Assembly (NCBI GenBank): GCA_015522195.1
Contig: WAMS01000098.1
Location: forward strand, 1-41,526
Source of the DNA: Geoglobus sp.
GTDB taxonomy: Archaea; Halobacteriota; Archaeoglobi; Archaeoglobales; Archaeoglobaceae
Length of the DNA: 41,526 bases
Reading direction: 5' to 3'
The notes beneath the pieces are model-generated. The model saw only the letters and a list, made by a program, of their open reading frames with translations, was not told the origin of the DNA and made no database searches. This document shows positions 21,425 through 31,366 of the stretch, one piece after another. The first letter of the stretch is position 1, and each line of letters starts with the position of its first letter. The position numbers and the translations under genes were made by a program.

Positions 21425-23329
21425 ATGAGCGGGATATACCCACCGGAAGAGTTTGTCAGACAGGCAAACATCAGGGATCCGTCCATTTATTCCCGAGCTC
21501 ACGAAAACTGGGTAGAGTTCTGGGAGGGGTTTGCAGGAGAACTTGAGTGGTTCGAGCCATGGGAAAAATTCTTTGACGACTCTAAAGCACCTTTTTTCAG
21601 ATTTTTTGTTGGGGGGAAGCTCAATGCCAGTCACAACTGTACTGACAGACATGCCCACAGGAAGAACAAGATCGCCATTCTCTGGGAAGGTGAAAACGGT
21701 GAAAAAAGAACATACACATACTATCAGCTGTACAGAGAGGTAAACGCACTTGCAAATGGGTTGAAATCTATTGGAGTTGAAAGAGGTTCAAGGGTTGCCA
21801 TATACATGCCAAACATCCCTGAAGGAGTAGTATCCATGCTGGCATGTGCCAGAATCGGAGCAACACACATTTACATCTTTGAAGGATTCAGTGCCAGATC
21901 TGCAGGATTCAGAATCAAGGACAGCAGGGCAGATTTTCTCATAACCGCAGACGGGTACTACAGAAGAGGTAATCTGATTAACCTGAAAGAAAAGGCTGAC
22001 AAGGCCGTTGAACTCTCCGGAACTGTTAAAAAGGTTGTCGTTGTTAAAAGGGCTGGAAACAAGATAGATTTTTCAGACGAAAGGGATGTATGGTATCATG
22101 ATATTCTTCAGAAAAGCAGGTTCAGACCAGAAATACTCGACTCAAATCATCCACTGTTCATAATGTACACAAGCGGATCAACAGCTGAACCAAAGGGAGT
22201 TGTGCATTCTACAGGTGGGTATCTTGTTCATACCTACGCCACATCCAAAACGGTTCTGGATCTCAAGGAAGATGACATAATATGGACAACAGCAAGTCTT
22301 GGATGGATAACAGGACACAGCTATGCTGTTTACGGTCCCCTTTCCATTGGCTCAACAGTTCTGATTTACGAGGGTGCCCCGGATTATCCTGACAAATGCA
22401 GAACCTTTGAAATAATTGAGGAGTACGGTGTCACCATCTTCTACACCGTTCCAACTCTCGTCAGAATGATACAGACGTGCAACCCGTCAGATTATGATCT
22501 ATCCACCGTCAGGCTCATGGGGACTGTTGGTGAACCGATAGAGCCGGAAACCTGGATATGGCTTTACAGGGAAGTGGGAAAGGAGAAGATTCCTGTTGTT
22601 AACACATGGTGGCAAACAGAGACAGGAGGGCATGTCATATCCCAGATTCCAGCGCTAACACCAATGAAACCGGCCTCGGTTGGAAAACCTTTACCGGGAT
22701 TTGAGGTTGCAATCCTTGACGATGGTGGAAAACACGTCAAGCCCTTTGAAATTGGAAATCTTGCAATAATGAAGCCGTTTCCTGGAATTATGCTTGAGCT
22801 GAATGGAGATACAAGAAGCTACGTCAGATTTTACTGGAGCAGATACGGAAAAAGAATTTACTACACCGGAGATTACGCATATGCAGATGAAGATGGGCAT
22901 ATATGGATAGTCGGCAGGTCAGACGATGTTCTGAATATAAGCGGTCACAGAATATCCCTTACTGAAATAGAACAGGTTGTGATAGAAATTCCTGAGATCA
23001 GGGAGGTTTCTGCGATAGGTTTGCCAGACAGGGTTAAGGGAAATGTCATCGGAGTATTTGCCGTGGCTGAAAGTCCGGGAAAGAGAACAGGAGAAAAGAT
23101 AATTGAGAAGGTTGAAAACGATATTGGAAAAATAGCAAGACCGGGATTGATAGTATTTGTGCCAGACCTTCCAAAGACAAGTGGAAAAATTGCGAAAAGA
23201 GCAATCTATGATGCCGTTGTGGGAAAAAGGAGATCCGGTTACATTGTCAATCCGGAAACCATTGAACCGCTCATGAAGCTGAAACCCAGTGAGAGGGGAA
23301 TCGTTGTGGTAGAAACATCAGGAAAATAA
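21425..23329 (+). CDS. AMP-forming acetyl-CoA/acyl-CoA synthetase
   Basis: YTSGSTAEPKGVVHSTGGYLVHT, NTWWQTETGGH, YYTGDYAYADEDGHIWIVGRSDDVLNISGHRI, PKTSGKIAKRAI. Confidence 0.95.
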   Translation: MSGIYPPEEFVRQANIRDPSIYSRAHENWVEFWEGFAGELEWFEPWEKFFDDSKAPFFRFFVGGKLNASHNCTDRHAHRKNKIAILWEGENGEKRTYTYYQLYREVNALANGLKSIGVERGSRVAIYMPNIPEGVVSMLACARIGATHIYIFEGFSARSAGFRIKDSRADFLITADGYYRRGNLINLKEKADKAVELSGTVKKVVVVKRAGNKIDFSDERDVWYHDILQKSRFRPEILDSNHPLFIMYTSGSTAEPKGVVHSTGGYLVHTYATSKTVLDLKEDDIIWTTASLGWITGHSYAVYGPLSIGSTVLIYEGAPDYPDKCRTFEIIEEYGVTIFYTVPTLVRMIQTCNPSDYDLSTVRLMGTVGEPIEPETWIWLYREVGKEKIPVVNTWWQTETGGHVISQIPALTPMKPASVGKPLPGFEVAILDDGGKHVKPFEIGNLAIMKPFPGIMLELNGDTRSYVRFYWSRYGKRIYYTGDYAYADEDGHIWIVGRSDDVLNISGHRISLTEIEQVVIEIPEIREVSAIGLPDRVKGNVIGVFAVAESPGKRTGEKIIEKVENDIGKIARPGLIVFVPDLPKTSGKIAKRAIYDAVVGKRRSGYIVNPETIEPLMKLKPSERGIVVVETSGK

Positions 23330-23365
23330 AAAATTTTTAAATATTCACCCCTTTACCTGAATTCC

Positions 23366-24625
23366 ATGGGTAAAACCATAGCTGAAAAAATACTCTCAGA
23401 GAAAAGTGGACAGGATGCTTTTGCCGGAGATATTGTTATTGCTCAAATAGATCAGATTGCACTGCAGGATGGTACAGCACCTCTCACAATCAGACAAATT
23501 CAGACTCTGGGGTTTTCCCCAGATAAGATAAGAGGGGCCGGAATTACCCATTTTTTTGTGGATCACGCTGCTCCATCCCCGAGAAAAGAACTGAGCAATG
23601 ATCAAAAGCTTATAAGAGAATTTGCAGAAAAAATTGGAGCCGATTTCAACTCACCCGGTGAGGGGATAATTCACCAGCTCATGACTGAAAGGTATGTCAA
23701 TCCCGGAGATCTCGTTGTGGGTGCTGACAGTCATACATGCACCTATGGAGCCATGGGAGCATTTTCAACAGGTATGGGCTCAACTGACATTGCCATAGCC
23801 ATCGCTCTGAAGAAGAACTGGTTCAGGGTTCCCGAAACGTTCAGAATAGAGGTTGATGGTAAGTTCAGCAGGGGGGTTTTTCCAAAAGACCTGATGCTTG
23901 CGGTGATCGGAAAGCTTGGTGTGGATGGTGCTACATACAGGGCTCTTGAATTTCACGGTGAGGCGGTTGACTCAATGCATATTGACGGAAGGCTGACAGT
24001 GGCAAACATGGCAATAGAATGCGGTGCAAAGGCAGGACTTTTTAAAAGTGATGACGAAACCAGAAGATTCTTGGTAGAAAGAGGAAGAGAGGATAGATTC
24101 AGACTAATTGAGCCAGATGAAGATGCTGAATACGAGAAAGAACTGTTTTTTGATGCAGGAGATATCGAGCCTCTTGTTGCAAGGCCCCATAACGTTGACA
24201 ACGTTTCTCCCGTAAGCGATGTGGAGGGTATACCTGTCGACCAGGTGTTTGTTGGAACATGCACAAATGGCAGACTGAGTGACATTGAAATCGTTGCAAA
24301 AATGCTTGAAGGCAGAGAAATCGCCGAAAATGTCAGATTCATAGTTGGCCCTGCCAGCAGAGAAATTTATCTGAAAGCAGATGAGCTTGGATACATAAGA
24401 ACGATAATCTCTGCAGGTGGTGTTATCATACCACCCGGCTGCGGTCCGTGCGTTGGCATACATATGGGGGTGCTTGCCGATGGAGAGGTGTGTGTATCAA
24501 CCCAGAACAGGAACTTCAGAGGGAGAATGGGAAATCCTGAGGCTGAAATTTACCTTGCGTCCCCAGCAACTGCAGCGGCAACTGCAATTGAAGGGAAGAT
24601 ATCAGACCCGAGGAAGTATCTGTGA
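23366..24625 (+). CDS. 3-isopropylmalate dehydratase/homoaconitase large subunit
   Basis: GADSHTCTYGAMGAFSTGMGSTDIA, FVGTCTNGRLSDI, PPGCGPCVG (Fe-S Cys), NRNFRGRMG. Confidence 0.95.
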   Translation: MGKTIAEKILSEKSGQDAFAGDIVIAQIDQIALQDGTAPLTIRQIQTLGFSPDKIRGAGITHFFVDHAAPSPRKELSNDQKLIREFAEKIGADFNSPGEGIIHQLMTERYVNPGDLVVGADSHTCTYGAMGAFSTGMGSTDIAIAIALKKNWFRVPETFRIEVDGKFSRGVFPKDLMLAVIGKLGVDGATYRALEFHGEAVDSMHIDGRLTVANMAIECGAKAGLFKSDDETRRFLVERGREDRFRLIEPDEDAEYEKELFFDAGDIEPLVARPHNVDNVSPVSDVEGIPVDQVFVGTCTNGRLSDIEIVAKMLEGREIAENVRFIVGPASREIYLKADELGYIRTIISAGGVIIPPGCGPCVGIHMGVLADGEVCVSTQNRNFRGRMGNPEAEIYLASPATAAATAIEGKISDPRKYL

Positions 24626-24632
24626 GCGCAAA

Positions 24633-24656
24633 TTGCTTAAGTTTTTTATTAAGCAA
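24633..24656. repeat. perfect 8-bp inverted repeat TTGCTTAA-N8-TTAAGCAA between the leuC-like and DRG genes
   Basis: TTGCTTAAGTTTTTTATTAAGCAA; 8-nt loop GTTTTTTA; ends 17 nt before ATG at 24673. Confidence 0.6.
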
Positions 24657-24672
24657 GGAAGTCTGAAATCCA

Positions 24673-25737
24673 ATGGATGTACAGGCTGAAATAAAAAGGC
24701 TTGAGGAGGAAATAAGAAACACTCCCTACAACAAGGCAACAGAGCACCACATAGGCAGACTCAAGGCAAAACTTGCAAGACTTAAGGAAGAGGCTGAGAA
24801 GCAGAGAAAGAAGACAGGCGGTGATCAATTTGCAATAAAGAAAGAGGGAGATGCAACTGCAGTCCTTGTTGGATATCCATCTGTCGGGAAATCAACAATT
24901 CTCAACGCCCTGACAGGTGCAAAAAGTCAGGTGGGAGAGTATGATTTCACCACTCTCAAGCCCGTTCCGGGAATGCTTGAATACAACGGTGCAAAAATCC
25001 AGATTGTCGATGTTCCGGGCATAATTGAGGGAGCTTCAAGGGGAAGGGGGAGAGGGAGAGAAATTCTTGCAGCAATCAGAAATGCAGACCTGATAATCAT
25101 TGTTGTTGATGTTTTCTCCATTGAACAGATTGACATTATCAAAAAAGAGCTTTATGATGGGGGCATAAGGCTTGATGAAAAGCCTCCGGATGTGGTTATT
25201 AAAAAGAAGGCAACAGGTGGATTAAACGTTAAATCAACGGTTAAACTTTCAATTGACGAGGAAACAATAAAGGAGATTCTCAGAGAGTACAAAATTCACA
25301 ACGGAGAAATTCTCATAAGGGAAGACATTACGATTGACAGGCTTATAGATGCAATTCAGGGGAACAGGATTTACATTCCTTCAATAACCGTGGTTAACAA
25401 GATTGATCTTTTTCCTGATATCAGAATTCCTGAAAGCTCTATCCCGATTTCAGCAGAGAAGGGAACGAATCTTGAGAGATTTGTCAGTCAAATATACAGG
25501 AAACTTGACTTTGTAAGGATTTTTCTCAAACCACCAGGTGGGAGAGTTGAGGAGGAGCCGATGATCCTCAGAAAAGGAGCTACAGTGGAGGACGTCTGCA
25601 GGAAGATCCACAGAGAAATGGCTGAGAACTTCAGGTATGCAAGAATCTGGGGGAGGAGTGTTAAATTTGACGGCCAGAGAGTTGGACTGGATCACAGAAT
25701 TGAAGATGGAGACGTGATAACAGTTTACTCAAAATAA
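24673..25737 (+). CDS. DRG/Obg-family GTP-binding protein with TGS domain
   Basis: VGYPSVGKSTILNALTGAKS (G1), DVPGIIEGAS (G3), VVNKIDL (G4), C-terminal TGS. Confidence 0.96.
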   Translation: MDVQAEIKRLEEEIRNTPYNKATEHHIGRLKAKLARLKEEAEKQRKKTGGDQFAIKKEGDATAVLVGYPSVGKSTILNALTGAKSQVGEYDFTTLKPVPGMLEYNGAKIQIVDVPGIIEGASRGRGRGREILAAIRNADLIIIVVDVFSIEQIDIIKKELYDGGIRLDEKPPDVVIKKKATGGLNVKSTVKLSIDEETIKEILREYKIHNGEILIREDITIDRLIDAIQGNRIYIPSITVVNKIDLFPDIRIPESSIPISAEKGTNLERFVSQIYRKLDFVRIFLKPPGGRVEEEPMILRKGATVEDVCRKIHREMAENFRYARIWGRSVKFDGQRVGLDHRIEDGDVITVYSK

Positions 25738-25761
25738 ACTGAAAAATATAGTTTGAGAAAT

Positions 25762-26184
25762 TCAATCAATTTTGATGACTTTTTTGGCTTTCTGCTCCTT
25801 TGATATTTCTACTTCAAGAACTCCGTTGTTGTATCTCGCTTTTATCCTCTCCTCGTCAATGTCTGAAGGCAGGGGAATTCTTCGATAAACCTGTCCGTAA
25901 CTCCTCTCCTTCCTTATGTAGCTTCTCCCTTTTTCTTCCTTTTCCTCTTTTCTCTCGGCTTTAACAACCAGATCCCTGTCTTCGACGTACACCGAAATAT
26001 CATCCTTCTCAAAGCCTGGCAGATCCACAACAATTCTGAGCCTGTCCCCTTCATCGATAACATCAACCGGAGCTGTCAGCCCTCTTTCAGCACCTGAAGC
26101 TGTAAATCTATCAAACTCATCCATAAGTCTTGAGATTCTTTCCTGCATCCTTCTCAGCTCTTCAAACGGGTCGAACACTCTCAT
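25762..26184 (-). CDS. small heat shock protein Hsp20/alpha-crystallin
   Basis: DEGDRLRIVVDLPGFEKDDISVYVEDRDLVVKAER, YNNGVLEVEI; start at ATG 26184 after SD AAGGAGGTGAT. Confidence 0.95.
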   Translation of the reverse strand: MRVFDPFEELRRMQERISRLMDEFDRFTASGAERGLTAPVDVIDEGDRLRIVVDLPGFEKDDISVYVEDRDLVVKAERKEEKEEKGRSYIRKERSYGQVYRRIPLPSDIDEERIKARYNNGVLEVEISKEQKAKKVIKID

Positions 26185-26211
26185 TCCCATCACCTCCTTA
26201 ACTTCATTTCC

Positions 26212-26226
26212 CTAACCTTATGTTAA
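26212..26226. promoter_or_regulatory. candidate HSR1-type heat-shock regulator operator CTAAC-N5-GTTAA
   Basis: CTAACCTTATGTTAA, just downstream of the minus-strand TATA-like TTTATATAT in the hsp20 leader. Confidence 0.5.
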
Positions 26227-26324
26227 TGTATATGATATATAAATCTTTCTGTTTGAAGAACCTTCTCGCAATTGAGTTTGAGATAGCGAGAAAGGTTTAA
26301 ACCACCACTTTCTGACAGATTTCG

Positions 26325-26924
26325 ATGACTGGCTCTGGTTCAGTTATTGAAAAAGTTGCCTTTAAGAGGAGAAGTGTTAGAAAATTCAGGTCTACCAGAT
26401 TTGATGTTGGCATACTGATGGAATGCATCGACATAGCCAAGGAAGCCCCTTCCGGCAGCAATAAACAGCCATGGCATTTCGTGATTGTTACAGATGAGTC
26501 ACTGAAAAAAGCTCTCAGAGAGACATGTGAAAAAGGCGAGAAAAGATTTTACTCACATGTCAGAGGTGAACTGGCAGAATGGCTGAAAAGCAGGAATCTT
26601 GACTGGAAGAAGGATTTTCTGACCCGGGCTCCATACATAATAGCTGTTTTTGGAGAGAAAAAAGCCCCTTATTCGAGAGAGTCGGTATGGATTGCTGTCG
26701 GATATTTGCTTCTTGCACTTGAAGAGAGAGGAATAGCCAGCCTCACATACACCCCTCCAAACAGAGATGAAGTGGCAGGATTATTCAATGCTGTGGATGA
26801 CTTCAGGCTTGAAGTCCTGATTCCTGTTGGATATGAGGAAGGCTACAAGATAAAGGAGCCAAGAAAGAAACTGGATGAGATACTCAGCTTCAATCATTTC
26901 TTCACGAGAGAGGGGAAGAATTAA
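26325..26924 (+). CDS. nitroreductase family protein
   Basis: KRRSVRKFRSTRFDVGILMECIDIAKEAPSGSNKQPWHFVIV. Confidence 0.92.
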   Translation: MTGSGSVIEKVAFKRRSVRKFRSTRFDVGILMECIDIAKEAPSGSNKQPWHFVIVTDESLKKALRETCEKGEKRFYSHVRGELAEWLKSRNLDWKKDFLTRAPYIIAVFGEKKAPYSRESVWIAVGYLLLALEERGIASLTYTPPNRDEVAGLFNAVDDFRLEVLIPVGYEEGYKIKEPRKKLDEILSFNHFFTREGKN

Positions 26925-26948
26925 ATAACATCTATACTGCCGTATTTT

Positions 26949-27266
26949 ATGAGAATAGGTATTGTAGTATCGTCCAGCGATCCAGAAACTGTGTGGAACG
27001 TATTCAGGTTCGCCAATTTCTCCCTTGATAAGGGAGAGGATGTCAGTGTTTTTCTTCTTGGAAAAGGGGTTGAGGCTGAGAAAATCACCCACGAAAAATT
27101 CAACGTCAGGGAGCAGATGGAAAAATTTGCTGAAAATGGAGGCAGAATTCTTGCATGTGGGACTTGTCTGAGAATCAGAAATGTCGAAGCTGAGATATGT
27201 CCGATTTCAACAATGAATGATCTTTACGAAATTGTAAAAGATAGCGACAAACTGCTAACATTCTGA
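26949..27266 (+). CDS. DsrE/DsrF-like sulfur relay family protein
   Basis: GIVVSSSDPETVWNVFRFANFSLDKGEDVSVFLLGKGVEAE, GGRILACGTCLRIR. Confidence 0.82.
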   Translation: MRIGIVVSSSDPETVWNVFRFANFSLDKGEDVSVFLLGKGVEAEKITHEKFNVREQMEKFAENGGRILACGTCLRIRNVEAEICPISTMNDLYEIVKDSDKLLTF

Positions 27267-27358
27267 GACGGCAATGTTCAACATAGGGAGAAGTTTGAAG
27301 AAAAATTTTTAACCTTTTTTATTGTTTTAGATCTGTTTAATTTACCGAGGGTGGGTGT

Positions 27359-27724
27359 ATGAAGGCAAAGGTTCTGATAGTTGAGGATGACGAGGCTGTT
27401 CTCGAGACCCTTCAGCTAATGCTTGAAGGTGAATTCAATGTAATTGTTGCCAGAAATGGAGCTGAGGCTGTCAACATCTTTGAATTTGTAAAACCTGATG
27501 TGGTTTTGATGGATATTTTTCTTCCCGAAATGGATGGGGTTCAGGCTACAAAGGAGATTCTGAAAAAAGATCCCAATGCGATTGTAATCGGAATCACCGC
27601 CTATGCAAGAAGAAGAGGGAGGGATCTGATTGAGGCAGGAGCAAGAGAATTGCTTGAAAAGCCTTTCGGAAGAAAGCTTGTTATTGATACAATTCAGAAA
27701 TATCTGAAAGATCAGAACCGTTGA
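27359..27724 (+). CDS. stand-alone response regulator receiver domain
   Basis: VLIVEDDEAVLETLQLML, PDVVLMDIFLPEMDGV, GITAYA, LEKPFG. Confidence 0.94.
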   Translation: MKAKVLIVEDDEAVLETLQLMLEGEFNVIVARNGAEAVNIFEFVKPDVVLMDIFLPEMDGVQATKEILKKDPNAIVIGITAYARRRGRDLIEAGARELLEKPFGRKLVIDTIQKYLKDQNR

Positions 27725-27764
27725 AGTGCAATAATGTTATATCCAACATCATTCCAGCCGGGAT

Positions 27765-30700
27765 ATGATTCCTGTTTCATACGAAAACCTCTGCCCCTCA
27801 TGCGGTTCATCTCTGCTGGAAAATGAACTTCAGAGTGGGATCTGTGATAAAACCGGAAGGGGGCTGTGTTCTCATGAGATCGACGATGTATTTAGTGAAT
27901 TTTCTGAGTTCTTCAGAATGAGTGTTGGAGAGCTGAGAGCATTGCAGAAATTCTGGGGAAGAAGAATACTGGAAGGTGAAAGCTTTACAGCAGTTGCTCC
28001 TACAGGAATTGGAAAAACAACGTTTGGCATTGCAATGGCACTTTTTCTGGCAAAAAAGAAAAAGAGATCATACCTGATATTTCCAACAACCGTTTTGATC
28101 AAACAAACTGTTGAAAGGCTTTCCGAGTTTTCCAAAAGATCCGGAATAAGGGTCAGCTTTAACAGAAACGATGGAGACGTTGTCGTGGCTTACTACTTCA
28201 GTGGGATGAAAAAAAAAGGAAGTTGATGAATTTTACAGTATTCTGTCTTCTGAAAGGTATCACATTCTGGTTACAACCTCAGCATTTCTCTCAAAAAATT
28301 TTGACAGAATAGGCGGCAGGTTCAGCTTTGTATTTGTCGATGATGTGGATGCGGTGTTGAAAGCATCCAGAAATGTTGACAGAATTCTTCAGCTTATCGG
28401 TTTCAAAAAGATAAATGGAAAATGGACAGGAAAGGCAGATGGCGTTCTGATGGTTTCAACAGCAACAGGAAAACCGGGCATAAAGGCAAAGCTCTTCAGA
28501 AAGCTTCTTGGATTTGATGTTGGAGCCAGAACAGTTTTTGTGAGGAATATTTATGACATATATGTCAGGGACTCGGGAATTGGGTCTCTGAAACAGATTC
28601 TAAGTGAAATGGGACCGGGAGGCTTGGTATATGCCGGATCATCTGAAAGAGCTTCTGAAATTTTTCATGCTCTTGAAGGTGAGTTTAAAATCGGACATGT
28701 TTCGGGTAAATCAAAAAAAGATGTTGAGAGGTTTGAAAGTGGTGAAATCGACTATCTGGTAGGTACGTCACACTACTACAGCTCCATAGTGAGGGGGCTT
28801 GATCTTCCTGAAAGAATAAGGTACGTGGTTTTTCTTAAAGCACCGGTTTTCAGGGTGAAATTTGATGAAGTGAAAAAACTGAAATCCGGTTATCTTAAAA
28901 TGCTTGCCATAGTATTCAGAGATGATGAAAAAGTTAAAAAATACCTCCCCCATCTCGACAGCCTTTCCAGCAGAGAATTTGAGAAATTAAAAGCCATCTT
29001 AATAAATAAAATCGAGCATGGAGATTTTGAAGGTAGAAGAAGAGATGTGGTGGTGAGAAAAGGAGAGATTGTGTTTCCCGACATGAGAACATACATTCAG
29101 GGTTCTGGAAGAGCATCGAGGCTTTTTGCTGGCGGAATAACCAAAGGAGCATCTTTTCTGCTTGAAGATGATCCTGAAATACTTGATGCATTTATCGAAA
29201 GATCCAGAATATTTGACATAGAATTCAGAGATATCAACCAGGTGGATACTGTTTCTCTGATCAAAGAAATTGATAAGAGCAGAATTGAGCTGAAAAAGAA
29301 AGATTTTGTGGAAGATGTCGTAAAACCAACACTCTTTATTGTGGAAAGCCCCACAAAGGCAAGACAGATTGCCAGATTTTTTGGGAGAGCAAGCGTTAAG
29401 GTTCTGAAGGATGGCAGCAATGTTTTTCTCGCCTATGAGGTTCCAGCAGAAAACAGAGTGCTGATTATAACCGCAAGTTTCGGACATCTGACTGATCTGA
29501 TAACAGGAAAAGGCTTCCATGGAATCCAGACTGGTGATGCAATACGGCCCATCTATTCCTCCATAAAAAAATGCAGAAAATGCGGCTATCAGTTTACGGA
29601 AGAAAGGACGAGATGTATCAGGTGTGGAGGGGAGGATATAGATGATTCCAAGAGCAGAATAAAGATCATCAGAAAACTGGCGAGAGAAACGGGGAATGTG
29701 ATCATAGGAACGGATCCCGATGCCGAGGGTGAAAAGATTGCATGGGACATAGCAAACCTTCTGAAAGGATGTGGAGATATAAAGAGGGCGGAGTTTCACG
29801 AGATCACACAGAAGGCCGTGATAAATGCTCTTAACAGTCTGAGAGATATTGATGAGAATCTTGTGAAGGCCCAGATGATAAGAAGGATTGAAGACAGGTG
29901 GATAGGTTTCGTTCTCAGTCAGAAACTCTGGGAGATTTTTGGCAGCAAAAATCTGTCTGCAGGAAGAGCTCAAACACCTGTGCTGGGATGGGTGATAGAG
30001 AGTGCCGAAAAAAACAGAAAAAAGAGAAAAATAGCTTACATTCCGGAATTAGATCTCTACATTGAGGACGTGGAAAACGGGGAAATCGAAATTGAGGTTG
30101 AGCTCGTGAACAGCAGAAAGGATACCAGAGCTCCGTTGCCACCCCACACAACAGATACGATGCTCAGGGATGCCGGTACAATTCTGAAATTACCAGTCAG
30201 AGAAACAATGGATCTTGCTCAGGACCTCTTTGAGAGCGGTCTGATTACCTATCACAGAACCGATTCCACAACCGTCAGTGAAGCAGGGATGAAAATAGCA
30301 AGAGAATATCTCCAGGAGGATTTCTATGGGCGAAAATGGCAAGGTGAAGGAGCTCACGAATGCATCAGACCAACAAGATCTTTTGACAGGTATGATGTCC
30401 AGAGAATGATCCATGAAGGCCTGATTCATGCTGAAAACATAACCTGGAAACATCTTTCTCTGTATGACCTTATCTTCAGGAGGTTCATGGCGAGTCAGGC
30501 ACATAATCTCGTCGTTGACGTGAGAGAATACCGCATAAAGGTTAAAGACAAACTGATTAGGGAGGAAAGGGTGGTGAAGGCAACAGGCAGGGCCTATGAT
30601 CTTTATAAATCAGTCCATGTTAAATGTGAAATTCCAGAAGGAAGGCACAGATTTAAGGCAAAAATACTCAGAATCCCTGAGGCTCCGCTGCTTACCCAGT

Positions 30701-30990
30701 CGGATCTTGTGTCAATGATGAGGGAAAGAGGCATAGGAAGGCCTTCCACATACTCAACCATTGTTGAAAAGCTCTTTGAAAGGAAATATATCATCCAGAA
30801 GTCAGGAAAGCTGATTCCAACTGGAACAGGAAAGAGAATTTACAGCTATCTCGTTTCCAGCTACGGTGAATTTGTATCGGAGGAGAGAACCAGAATCATT
30901 GAGCAAATAATGAATCAGATTGAAAGGGGAGAAGCGGATTATTCGGAAACTCTGAAGGATCTTTACAGTGAGATAAGGAAAATTCTGTGA
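27765..30990 (+). pseudogene. rgy: reverse gyrase, in-frame product interrupted by one extra A at an A9 run (ORFs 27765..28226 and 28345..30990)
   Basis: N-terminal Zn finger CPSCGSS...GRGLC, Walker A APTGIGKTT; continuation DDVDAVLKASRNVD; topoisomerase I half FIVESPTKARQIARFFG, LSAGRAQTPVLG, SGLITYHRTDSTTVS. Removing one A at 28209-28217 gives one 1074-aa ORF. Confidence 0.95.
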
Positions 30991-31044
30991 ATGCTCCACC
31001 AACTTCCAATAACTATTTAAGTTTAAACGTTCAACGTGCTGACA

Positions 31045-31314
31045 ATGGAAGAATTTGAAGAAATACTTGAAGTCGAGCTTGACGAGGAAGAATTTGAAGG
31101 TGAGGATGACATCAGGCTGACCGAAATTTACAAGCTTGCTGTTAAACTCATAGAGCATCTTGACAGGCTCAGGAGTCAGGAACTAAAGGAGGCGACATCT
31201 CTGATGATTATAAGGGAAATTCTGGCAGATGACAGAATTCTGATTGGACTGGCAGGAAAAATGATTCAGGATCTCAGTCTTGGTTTTGATGACGATCCTA
31301 CATATTCCTCCTGA
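31045..31314 (+). CDS. hypothetical small acidic protein
   Basis: ORF MEEFEEILEVELDEEEFEGEDDIRLTEIYKLAVKLIEHLDRLRSQ...; no family recognised. Confidence 0.6.
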   Translation: MEEFEEILEVELDEEEFEGEDDIRLTEIYKLAVKLIEHLDRLRSQELKEATSLMIIREILADDRILIGLAGKMIQDLSLGFDDDPTYSS

Positions 31315-31340
31315 TTTTTTTGTGGTGCCGGGTAAAATAT

Positions 31341-31360
31341 ATTAATAGGTATGTATTAAT
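31341..31360. promoter_or_regulatory. inverted repeat ATTAATA-N6-TATTAAT in the promoter of the PhoU/AbrB-like gene
   Basis: ATTAATAGGTATGTATTAAT ends 6 nt before GTG start at 31367. Confidence 0.4.
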
Positions 31361-31366
31361 TATTAC

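Noticed and set aside
23366-24625. Missing small subunit (LeuD) as evidence of a broken pathway
   Set aside because: Large and small subunits are often encoded apart in archaea; the rest of the genome is not visible
28999-29973. Long antisense ORF of 324 aa on the minus strand
   Set aside because: Entirely inside the reverse gyrase topoisomerase domain on the opposite strand; a shadow ORF with unnatural composition
28345-30990. Treating 28345..30990 as an independent topoisomerase gene starting at GTG
   Set aside because: The GTG start lies inside the conserved DDVDAVLKASRN helicase motif and the same frame is open upstream to the A9 run, so it is the rest of reverse gyrase
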